This document shows, piece by piece, positions 36,947 to 47,889 of a DNA stretch of 64,000 bases (its first letter is position 1; every line of letters begins with the position of its first letter). The notes under the pieces are model-generated. The model worked only from the letters and a program-made list of their open reading frames with translations, was not told where the DNA came from and did not search any database. A program made the translations under genes and the position numbers. This stretch comes from Siphlonurus alternatus (lineage: Eukaryota; Arthropoda; Insecta; Ephemeroptera; Siphlonuridae): NCBI GenBank assembly GCA_949825025.1, contig OX463778.1:27213551-27277550 (forward strand), read 5' to 3'.

Positions 36947-37160
36947 CGTCAACAGTGTTTTTATTGCAGAAATGTATAGAGGGTGCAAAGTTGTGCTACT
37001 CTGAATTTGTTCAGATTTCAGATTTTTTAGAGCCTGGGAACTATCTATAAAAAATTATTGGATATATTCACTTTTCCAAGGACGCTGCAAAAAGTATAGG
37101 CATGGTCGTTAAACTTGTGCACCTTCTTCATTTCTGCAATAAAAAATGTTGATGTCAATT
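36947..37160. mobile_element. Palindromic MITE, 32852 family, diverged partial copy
   Basis: Shares tttttattgcagaaatg, tatagagggtgcaaagtt, gctactctgaatt, cagattttttagag and gggaactat with the right arm of 32852-33170 read in inverse. It ends in the inverse tttctgcaataaaaaatgt. The right half is short and degraded and lacks most of the second arm, so this is an internally deleted, older copy. Confidence 0.7.
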
Positions 37161-38859
37161 TTCAATTACCCACCTAATAGTAACCACTTTCGGGACAAAA
37201 TCTTGTCGAATCGGATGGCAACCATGCAACATGTCGACAGACTATATCTTATATATTTTTACGATCCTTCGCCAATATTATAAATCCGCAGCATATTAGC
37301 GAAAGAGTACTGGTGGTTAAGAATTAGAGAGTGGGGATCACGCTTATTAGTGCAGTCGTACTGACAAAATTTTCAAGTGTGGTTCTGTTATCAACCCTTG
37401 AAAAGTTAAAATTAAAATAAACTTACAAAATTATGTTTTTTAACAACAAAAGCATATACGCTTAAATCAGAAAGTAATAACTGCAAGAAAGAAATTATTT
37501 CGATATTCTTGGTCATCAAAATTACACAAAATTTTATTTTAAAAATTTAATTATTATAATAAATTAATTGTTAGATTTAAACAAATTAATCATTTTCTCC
37601 ACTCAGTATTTTCTTATAAATTTCTATCATAGACCGTTGCAATTATTTCATCCGAGGGTTATGCAGTGACATTCTCACGGTTGTTCAAGCACTATTTGCT
37701 ATGGAACAGCTCCTTTTTACTTGTTGATTAGAGCGACATTCCACTTTTGTTTCCCCCCCCCCTTCTCTGGTCACATCTCCTATATGTGTAAGCTATATAT
37801 ATAGTTAACATTTGTGTAGCAAGGGGTTGGATTGATTAGCGTGCTATGACGTCACTAGGTGCTACTACCTGCGGAAGGCCGGAGGGCGGAGGGGGGCAAA
37901 ATGGGCCAGATAATACCGTGTATCACTGAAGCCAGAATTCAGGGGGGCGGGGGGAGGCAGCTAATGCCATGTATCAGCCGGTATGTTTGCTGGCAGAGGA
38001 TTGATTTTTGCTACCACCTCACTCGCAATGCAGAAGGGTCATGCAGAGGCAGACTAGAATACCAATGCAAACCTTTTTGTCTCACGAGAGCTAAAATATA
38101 TAACGTAAAGTACAATCATACTCCAGTAAAAATTGAATTATTACAAAGTGCTATTTTTGTTACCAGACTAAATTTCAAAGTTTTTTTTTATCTCTTTTTC
38201 AGTTATACGAAAAGGATATGTTCAATGTATTACACTCTAATAAAACATATTTATAAAAAAATGAAAAACAATACTTGAATTATCATAAGAGTGTTAGTAA
38301 CTGAAAACTTTACAACTTGCAAACTGAATCTTCCCCTATTTTTATAACAATAGTGACTGCTGACTATATACGTACTGTACAGTACAAACATAATATATAC
38401 ATATCATTAAAACAATATAAAAAAATACTGAAATGCATGATAAAAAGCCCAGCATATATATTGTAAGGATCTAAGCATTCTAAACTGTTTTTCAGTGTCA
38501 GTTTAAAAGGTTTTTATTGTATTTAAAAAACATGCACAGTACAATAGATACACATAGTCGAGTCAGATATATACACTCAAATCAGCCTTGATTATTTTTT
38601 AAAATATTAAAATTAGAAGAAATTATGCAAATAAAATAAACACTTTACATTTTAGTGTCCAACTTATTGAAACACAAAGTGGTGGCAATATGTACAAACT
38701 TTAGCGGGTGTATGACATAAATATTGGGCCAGTTATTGATCTGTAATTAGAACGCTCTGCAGTCAATTAGCTGTCAATGTGGACGCACATCTGCCTGATG
38801 AGCGCCAATCGATGCCTCACCGCACTGATTGATATTGTTGTTAGAGCTGCTGCGTCGGT
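37161..38859. other. Intergenic AT-rich DNA, nothing supported
   Basis: No supported gene. The 139-codon plus-strand frame at 37859-38278 starts in a G-rich patch and ends in AT-rich background with a Lys/Phe-rich tail. It begins with a non-ATG codon and shows no domain. Confidence 0.45.
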
Positions 38860-38979
38860 ATATAATCGCCTCGGAAAATTTCCCTTTGAGGCCTTGCTCC
38901 ATCATTCCCCGTAAGAATAACACAGGGGGTGAGATTAACAAGGCTGCAAGTAAGAAATTTTCCAAGGCGATGAGTGTAC
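38860..38979. mobile_element. MITE, TACAGTCGTCG family, diverged copy
   Basis: The left end is diverged (tatataatcgcctcggaaaatttccc), and the right end is gaaattttccaaggcgatgagtgta. The middle keeps ccccgtaagaataacacag, which the copies at 39102 and 42483 share in one orientation or the other. It is the most diverged of the three copies. Confidence 0.65.
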
Positions 38980-38990
38980 TAAACCATTTT

Positions 38991-39046
38991 GCTGTTAATG
39001 CAACCCGCTTTGTTTTAATGCTGAACAAGTTGCCTAGCTTCAAGGC
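38991..39046 (+). repeat. Dispersed repeat gcaacccgctctgtt, copy 2
   Basis: Reads gcaacccgctttgttttaat, then gctgaacaagttgcctagct and tcaagg. It matches copies at 31851 (inverted) and 55343. It lies 11 bases after the TACAGTCGTCG-family copy at 38860. Confidence 0.65.
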
Positions 39047-39101
39047 AAACTGGCCATCAAATAATACCTGACTAATATTAATCTTATACTATATTATCGT
39101 G

Positions 39102-39225
39102 TACAGTCGTCGTCTCAGAAAATTTTCCTTTGCGACCTTGTTAATCACCATGCCCCGTAAGAATAACACAGAGCAAGGTGATTAACATTGCTGCAAGTGG
39201 GAAATTTTCCAAGGCGACGAGTGTA
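39102..39225. mobile_element. MITE, TACAGTCGTCG family, copy 2
   Basis: TACAGTCGTCG at the left and CGACGAGTGTA at the right form imperfect terminal repeats that extend through gaaaattttcc. The interior carries caccatgccccgtaagaata followed by acacag, and a short internal hairpin (caccttgttaatcacc-like and ggtgattaac). TA at both ends fits a TA target site. Confidence 0.75.
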
Positions 39226-42200
39226 CATTATATTGGCAATGAGAAGGGACTTGCCTAAAGCTTGCAACAATTTGTATTGCATTCTACCTCTGCAGGCTAG
39301 GTCATGCGCAGTGTTGTCAATTTCTCTGAAGAGTTTCAGGTTTTGGTAGCACGACTCCAGAAATTTATATCCATGGGAGTACAGTCCAGACTATATTTGC
39401 ATCATTATTTGACCGAAAGTGGCTTTCTAAATTATTAAAGAAAAATTCTAAAGCAACTATCGTATATAAATTTAACACTTTTAAATTTAAAAGGAAAAAT
39501 ATTACATACTGAAATTTACTGTTTATTCAAATTTCTTAATTAAATGCAAAATCTCAGAATAAGTTTTTGTTTTTGCTTTATCATTAAAATATAAAACCAG
39601 AATTAATTACCAAGTAAAGATTAAACTTTTTTTTAAATATAATTAGATCAAAAAAGAGGATCCATTAATGAAGATAATCAAGGGTAGGAAAGTAAAATAA
39701 TAAGAAAAAAAAATATAACTTTTTTTTTTCTTTTGCTCTTCTTTCTTTTGGCACTTGAGAAATCTTCTTTTTCATGGATTGTGTTACCCACGCTCATACA
39801 ACGGTGAGTAGGAGCAAAAAAAAAAAAAAAAAAAGCTGCGCAAAACCCACGAGGGAGAAAAAAGGGAGAGTTTTCAGCGGGAAACAAACTCCAGTATTCT
39901 CTCTGTTTCCACGAAGTTGAGGGGAGGGTATGATCTCTGTCTTGCAATATTGGATGATGCTTCTTCGTGGGGGAATCCCCTTAGGTAAGGAGGAAAAAGA
40001 GGGATATAGGTGCGCGCGCAGCAGCACGCACTGCGCACGCACGACACCCGGGGTAAGGAGAGAGTACCGCCACCACCTCCTCTCTCTGAATATGTTAGGT
40101 CGAGAGCTGCCACGATTTATGTGCACCACGAGAAAGAAACCAGAGGAGATGAGCTCCAGAACAGACCGTGCCAGCAGCACAAAAAGAAGGAGCAAAGATA
40201 TACATGAAAATGCGCAACATATGATTTATTCTATTCATGGAAATTTTTACCATAAACCTTGAATAAATGATACTGCACAGTACTATCTTTTACACAACTA
40301 AAATGATAGTTTAAGTATCATATGAAGTTATAAAACAACACTATTCTTTGTATGAAATATTTCATACCTAAAAATTTTCATGTTTATTTCCTTACATTCA
40401 TACAGGTGATAATATAATTTGAGAATTGAATTGTTTTAATTTAGAATTCCTGAGAGGGGTAATTATAATCATTGGTCACGAGGGAAAACGTCAATTAAAT
40501 ATTTTTTTATTTGTCAACCAAGCAAAGACAGGCCAATAAGGTGCTTGCATCATGAGCAAAGCAATTAATTCTACTTTATAGGGGATGAGAGCAAACAAGT
40601 CGCCATGACGGTGGAACAGTACAAAATTCTGCAGGCAAAAATTTAGAAAAAAAATATATATATATAACTTATTAAAATGAATATAAAAAATATGAGATGA
40701 GCAAAATGTTTAATATTAAATTTGCAAACTTTTACGCACCTCAGAACTTCGAATTTTTTCATTGTTATTTATTTTTATTTTTTTTTTTTTCAATATTTCG
40801 GCTTATATGCTTATATATGCAGTAGTTCCATGACCAACAAGAATGCCGACGGCCGCTGAAACTCCAAATCTGACGTCACATGCAAAAGAGCCTTTATAAG
40901 AGTCTGTCTGGATTCAGTTTTATAGTCAAAACTTGAAAAACCGTGCCATAAGGAAGAACGAGATGACAGAAAAGTCACGCTAAATCGCTGAGAGGCTAAT
41001 AAAATTAATAATTTTAATAACCCGAGATTGCAAACTCGTGTGAAGACTATTGCTGTGCGTACACTTGGCGGCACTCGAACGTGTGTGCTGATAGACACTG
41101 ACGCAAGTGGCGCAATGAGCAACCAGCCAAACAGGCTATTTCGTCCGTTGTTTATTTGCCTATGAAATGGCGCAAGGCTTAGCTATCGCGAAGTATCTCC
41201 GGAACGTAAAATACTATTTTCTTCTTCTTCTTCTTGTGCTTAGTTTACGCGCAGTAGCATCGAAAGTTAAAAACAGAAGCTTATGTTTCCATATGGTGAC
41301 CGCCTCATACACCACCTTCTTCGGAACCTCATTTCTAGCCAACACATAGAAAGGGGGAGGATCGTAAAGTTTTAGGAATCCTTGCTTATAGTGCCGCTTT
41401 GCCTTATGGAAATAACTTGGTTATATTTAGTATCACTATCTGATGATGGAGTGAAGAGTTGAGTAAGAACATATAACCAAAACTCTTCACGATTATGCTT
41501 TACTAAAACTCAACAGAAATTTAAATTTTAAGTGAAATTCATTTTAATTTAAATATTGATGTACAAAAAAATATGTATTTTACAATGAATTGCTATAACC
41601 CTTGTGATTTTTTTTTTTTCAATTCATTCGCTGTCAGTCAACGAATCAAAATGCAACATTTAAGTCAGTGTCATGAAATAAAATCTTGATCGATCCGTAC
41701 ACGAGCATCAAGCAGGTCTATTATAGTGTTGCTAATTCACGCTAATTTATATATTATATTTGTAAAATTAAAATAGATTGTATTTTACATGCAATCAAAA
41801 TACGTGACAATACATATCAATACATATAACGTTGAAAAAAAAAACACTACATTTTATTTATGTTGAACTGTGGTAACTGTGGTTTAAAATCAATAAATTG
41901 CAAATTAATTACTAAAAAAGAGCATTATTTAATTAAATGTGTATAATATATTATATAATAAAAGCAGATATAATTAACAATATTCTCTTGATGGATAAAA
42001 AAACTCTTAACAATTATAACAAATATTGTTCAAAATATTTCGCCATAACAACAACGCCCTTTTGTATCCGCGAGCAAATTGTGTGAAGTGTAAAAATTAT
42101 GCACGTGGACACGTTGTAATTAGTGATCGGACTTTCGTGACGCCGCCCGCGGTGGTTACACAACACTCCATGACTACCACACTATAAATAGCATCAGCAA

Positions 42201-42482
42201 GATCTGCTGGAGAAGATGGAACTGCATGGAGTGGGAGGGCACAAATATGCTGGTGGGACCACAATAGCCCCTTGAATCAACACACAAGAACAAGAACTCT
42301 CCACTCTGTTTAGCCACCATTTAAATGTCACTAACTTCATTTTTCTTTTAAATGAGTCTGACGAAATTCACATACTTTAGTTAATTTTTTATTATTTTTA
42401 GAGCTATGATTACAAATTATAATGCAGTTTAAGTGACTCAGAACGGCAGAGATACGTCTAACAAGAGGGTCAGAGTGTAAGG
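39226..42482. other. Intergenic AT-rich DNA with a purine/GC-rich patch
   Basis: A run of 18 A at about 39818-39835 is followed by a GC-richer block (39835-40200) that is open in several frames on both strands. None has a recognisable domain and codon usage is inconsistent. The frames at 40811-41122 and 41167-41349 are likewise unsupported. Confidence 0.4.
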
Positions 42483-42601
42483 TACACTCGTCGCCTTGGA
42501 AAATGTCCCACTTGCAGCCTTGCACCATGCCCTGTGTTATTCTTACGGGACATGGTGATTACAAAGGGCGCAAAGAGAAATATTCCAAGGCGACGACTGT
42601 A
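42483..42601. mobile_element. MITE, TACAGTCGTCG family, copy 3
   Basis: Ends TACACTCGTCGCCTTGGAAA and the inverse of TACAGTCGTCGCCTTGGAAT. The inner part carries ctgtgttattcttacgggac, i.e. the same core as the other copies but reading in the opposite orientation. Outer TA on both sides. Confidence 0.8.
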
Positions 42602-42713
42602 CATTAAAATAATAATGTGACAATTGTGACAGACTAATACGTTTGAGACATCAAAACAGATTCCTGCATGCACACGTATTGCTGGCAGGGTAATTTACGA
42701 GTAAAACAATTCG

Positions 42714-43102
42714 TTAAGGGTAAGATAACACGAACAATCGATTGTTGGTAGTCCCATTTGATTAACATGTAAACCTTAGCAACCTCATAATAATTCTGAA
42801 TTTTTTTGAGAGAAAGTTCTTGGCACCAAAAAAATATGGAAAAAATTTCAAAACAATCGGACGATCCATTTTTTTTAAATTAATTTCTTAGTTTAGGTAT
42901 CCATGGGAAAGCCATATCCTGAAATTTTAAAAAATTAATTTAAAAAAATTGGATCGTCCGATTGTTTTGAAATTTTTTCCACATTTTTTTGGTGCCAAGA
43001 ACTCTCTTAAAAAAAAATCAGAATTATTATGAGGTTGCTAAGGTTTACATGTTAATCAAATGGGACTACAACAATCGATTGTTCGTGTTACCTTACCCTT
43101 AA
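42714..43102. mobile_element. TTAA-bounded palindromic MITE (family 3), 389 bp
   Basis: Starts TTAAGGGTAAGATAACACGA and ends with its inverse at TTAA 43099-43102. The arms of about 180 bp share aatcgattgttg, cccatttgattaacatgtaa, accttagcaacctcataata and caaaacaatcggacgatcc. The centre is about 30-40 bases around 42905. It shares the right TTAA with the following element. Non-coding. Confidence 0.9.
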
Positions 43103-43474
43103 GATAGAGATAACACGGATCAGCTGGTCCAATGCTAAAAAAATCCCATTCATAAAAATTATGAAAAAAATTAAAAATGTTCTTCTCTACATCCCCTATC
43201 AGTAGGTAAAATATCAGGTATACAAAAACGAGCTAGTTTTCGAGTTATTAATTTTTAAAGTTGACTAATTTAACATAGAAGTTCCAATTCTCCATGTTAA
43301 ATTAGAGAACTTGAAAAATTAATAACTCAAAAACTAGCTCGTTTTTGTATACCTGCATGATATTTTACCTACTGATAGGGGATGTAGAGGAGAAAATTTA
43401 AAAAAATTTCATAATTTTTATGAATGGGATTTTTTTAGCATTGGGCCAGCTGATCCGTATTATCTCTACCTTAA
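43099..43474. mobile_element. TTAA-bounded palindromic MITE (family 4), 376 bp
   Basis: Starts TTAAGATAGAGATAACACGG and ends with its inverse (ccgtattatctctaccttaa), closing in TTAA 43471-43474. The arms share atcagctgg, aaaaaatcccattcataaaa, taggggatgtaga, aaaacgagctagtttt and taattttt. The first 20 bases resemble the end of family 3 (42714), so both may be recognised by one transposase, although the interiors differ. Confidence 0.9.
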
Positions 43475-46400
43475 GAGAGAATAAAATTTTAACTTATATT
43501 TATTATGTTTCATTTACACCTTTTCAAAATAATATACTAATATTCTATTTACACATCCATTATATAATCCATTATATAATATAAATTTTCAATTTAAATT
43601 AGTTGTAAAATATCAACCCCTATTATATATATACAATATTCTGTTTGGAATTACTTTGAGGTTGCCACTAATTTCCGGTATACCAAACACAATAAATGTA
43701 ACCATTTTGAACATGTAACTTCCTGTTCCATAAAAAATCATACTACAATATTATTTTGTTTTATGAGGCGATATTGTGTGTAAAAGTGAATGCAGTCCCC
43801 CTGTCTGTCTGTTTATTCCCCCACTGATATATACGAAGCTCGGTCTGATCACTCGCATATTGACTATTGATTCACACACACATGCAACAACACCCACCCT
43901 TCATAAAAATCGCATCTACACTGCAAAAAATGTTTGTTGAAAATCATAAATGAAAAAAATCTAATGTTACCAAAGACTTCGTGTTTTTGAATGTTACGAA
44001 AATAAATTTACTACAGGCAGAATATACGAAAATTACGTTCATCTAAATTTTTCTAAGAGCTACTGGGTGTGCACTAAAATATTTCTTTCAACGTTATTTA
44101 CAAACGGAATTTTAATGTTTTCCCACCATCACGCAACAATTATAACATAGTATATAACAATAATTTTAATGAATAGTGCCAGAGAGTGGGAAAATTATTT
44201 CAAATTTGACTTCCAATGTGTCAATATTTTTCTTATTCGTACATACTTCAGAACTCAGAACACAAGAAGTTTAGTCCATTGCTTATCTTTAGAAGCTGAA
44301 GTTGTAAAACAAAAGTCAACAACCCTTTTAAAGTTTTATTTTTTATTAATATGGTCACATTATAAATCACATAATTTTATAGGTTGCTCGTTTAGATATC
44401 TTTGAAACAAGCAGAGTTAATTAACAGTCGTGGGTAAGTGAACGGCGGAATTTCTATAAAAACCACAGCAGGACAAGAAATGCTGTGTATAGTGCGCATG
44501 CAACAATCCCCTTCTGTGCGGGACTTGCCACTCGAAGGGAGGAGCTCTTAGTCATCGCTTGAGGGGCGCGGTGGTCATTTCTTGAGCGACATCGCAGAGG
44601 GATTGGGGAACTGCAGCAGAGATGCATCAGTTGAGAGGAAATATTTATCGACTGCATTTATTTTCTGTTGCTATATCTCACTTTTCCATCTATGTTCTGC
44701 CATATACCATACATCTTGCCCCTGAAAACATTATATTTCATTCTTATAGTCATTAGAATTTTAGCACGAATTTAAATAAAAAAATTAAAATTAATTAAAA
44801 AAAACGCAACTATTTATTCATGATATTATTTATTCATGATAAATAATATTTTTTTATGAAGAAGCAGTGTCAAGTGCAAAACAATTCCTTAAAAATTTAG
44901 TAAAATCATAAATAAATATAATGACTTGTAAATATCATTTATATGATGGGAACATAATTTTTAAGACGATCACAGACCCATAAAAAATTGCGAGAGGGTC
45001 AATATTCGTAAATGTAAGAGGGTTTGGAGAAGTTCCTCTACCGTATTGTTAAATCCGAAAATTGGGGTGGGGGGTACATGTATATATGATCATGAGAGTA
45101 CGTACATTGAAAGATAAAGATATGACACGTTTATGTTGACCAAATGCTTGTGCAAGGAATCAGATTGAGGCTATACCATCAAGTCGCCCTGGAGAGAGAA
45201 GGGGGGGAGGGGGTGCACTTGTATTAAGTGGTTGTAGGGAAGTACGCAGTGAAGTATATGTGAACCATTCCCCTCTCCGCTGGCCTCCTGTGCCCTCATG
45301 CGAAGGCCAAGCAGCAACGCTTACTGCTCTGTGTATATGGCCAGCAATACAGACGGACAGAGAGAGCCAGCTAGAATAGATTTGCTCTCAAGTACGGCTC
45401 CGGAGCCCATCAATAAAGCTTGCTTACTGGCTTTGCTGCTGCTCTCTTAGCTTGGCGACTCCAACAGATGGCGCCACGCTACACTCCGCCGTGGCGCCTA
45501 TGAGTCCCACCCTCACTACATACGTAATATGTTACTGCCGAGCGCTCAGGCTAGCTGCTCCTCGCCATAAAACCATAAACTCTGCACTCGGCTCAGATCG
45601 GCTACTATATGATGCCAACTCATGCTTATACATGATGGACTCAGGCGCGTACTGCGAACTGTTGATATCATCGAGACGGCCTTAATTATATTTCACTCTA
45701 CAGTATAACACACGAAGAAATTTACTCTGAGGCATGATAAGATATTCCAGATGATAATTTACCAACACTCAGTTTTTTTACATTATTGAGACGTTCTACA
45801 TAACAACTATTCATAACAATGTCATTATTTATACTTTTGTAACTGTATTATAATAATTTTGTAATAAATCCATCAGCAAGAACAAAGATCGTGACATTGC
45901 TAATCTATTTATCCTAATCTTGCTAAAAAAAAAATAAATAAATAAATAATCTTCTCTCTTTGTATACCCAAACAAAGAAACAATTTGAACTTTTAAATTT
46001 CTCACACCAATTTAATTTGAATTGTAATCTTTTATGCCTTGTAATTAATATGTATATTTCTGAAACCAATTTATGTTTTACTAATAAATTAAATGTTTTT
46101 ATTGTTCTGTAAAAGGTCTAGACAGAATAGTCCAAATTGGACAAATGAATACTAAAACATAATTTATAACACACAGAATATTAATTTGTTATCATATTGT
46201 AATGTACGAACGGAAGCACAGAAGCCGCACCAACGCCTCGCGAGGTAACTTCAGCAGCGCGAGTGTTAGCTATCGTCACCTTGGTGCCTTGGTGGGCTTC
46301 AGATCGATTGTATTACAATGCACAATCAATGAGACACTCTTTTGCCATGTTTGCTCGCTCCGTCACGGAAAAGTTTTCTAAAATATCTAATGAAATCAAT

Positions 46401-47759
46401 CACAAAAATCAACCAGGAAGTCAAAAAAAAAAATTGTTAAAAAAATCCATATTATATAATGCATATATATAATGTGTTGTACTGTATTATTTATCGAAGC
46501 TTATCAAAGCATTATTATATGTGCCTTTTCCCTCACAAAACAATATAATTTTATTCCCAAAAGACAGATATTATTATTTATAATTATTAAACCTGTTCGT
46601 TATAAAAATATATATTATATATACGTTTCATCAGAATCAGCAAATGAAAAAAAAGTGATGTTTTAATTCAATTATATGGTGACTTCGCTCTTTCTTTTGA
46701 CTTCAAGGAAGTCGAAGGAAGACAGCTTTATAAGCTTGAGATCGCAACTGGTGTTTCATTTGTTCTACATCAATGTACTTTAATCAAACTAAATTTGCCT
46801 CATATAGTTTCGTAAACACACTCAAAACAGTTGACTATAGTTCATTTTATCTCTAGTATTATAAACTACTCACAAAATTCCCCCTAAATTTAAACTCATT
46901 TTATCACTTGGTTGGTGCAAATCGGAATCACCACCCCTTTCCCATTCGCACATAAATTTATACTATGGGATGTCATATTGTGTAATGATGTATTACTGTG
47001 TGATGCTGCTGCTGTGGGATATTAACTGAAATGACCCACAGGCAACAATATGGGTGGTGCTTTATATATGATAGGCTTTGATGCATATTGATTATGTTTG
47101 GTAGAGCGTGAGGTCACCTTGCCATATTTGCAGCAACATACTCGGTTATCAGACAAATGTGATGCTAACATGCGAAGAGTAGTTTGTTGTTTGATTGCTG
47201 GCAACTCTGCGTGCCAATAACAAAAGATCAATAACCAATCACTCTTTGTTCACTAGTTAAAATTGACCGCGTAAATGAAATTTGAACCAAATAAATGCTT
47301 TATATAAAATTAATAATTGCGAATATTAAAAAAATATATGTAATAACTGTCAATAAACTTTAGTGAAATAAACCAAATTATTAATGCAAAATACTTTTAT
47401 GTTTATTATTATATACTTTATCCATCCTCATCATGCATGATTAAAAAAAATATAATAAAATATTCATGCAATCGTGTGTATAAAAGTAATATAAATGTAA
47501 TTACAATTAGTTTCATTGCTCACATGAGTTAGTCCTTGATTTATACTTACTCCCACGAAAGATTCAATTCATTTAAACATAAAACATTGAAACACCTTTT
47601 ATTATTATTTTTTATTACATTATACAAAGCTATCTTGTTGTGCAATGCAGTGCTGCCCGATAGCACAATGCGGTGGAAAGAGGAACTATAAACTTTGCAA
47701 CCAGCTTTACTGATACGCTCAAACAGTTGCGTACGTTGCAGGCGCTGTCAAAAAATTTT
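43475..47759. other. Intergenic AT-rich DNA, nothing supported
   Basis: GC-richer patches at 44500-44600 and 45180-45690 have short open frames without recognisable domains. A gatggcgccac motif (45468-45478) resembles an insect CTCF core. No RNA gene seen. Confidence 0.45.
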
Positions 47760-47889
47760 TATCCAATGCATAATTATGTATTTTTTTTACATTTTTTATG
47801 GCTGATCCGGTTAAAAAGTCTTGTACTTAAACCCAAATTTGTATTGTAATATGTGTTTTCTGAATAAAAGCTTTTTGAATCTGAATCTG
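47760..47889 (+). mobile_element. Possible 3' tail of a non-LTR retroelement
   Basis: An AT-rich stretch ends with gtgttttctgaataaaagct, then tttt and the short repeat gaatctgaatctgaa. An AATAAA-type signal followed by a short tandem repeat tail is typical of the 3' end of 5'-truncated non-LTR retroelements. No coding part remains, and no second copy is seen in the window, so this is tentative. Confidence 0.3.
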
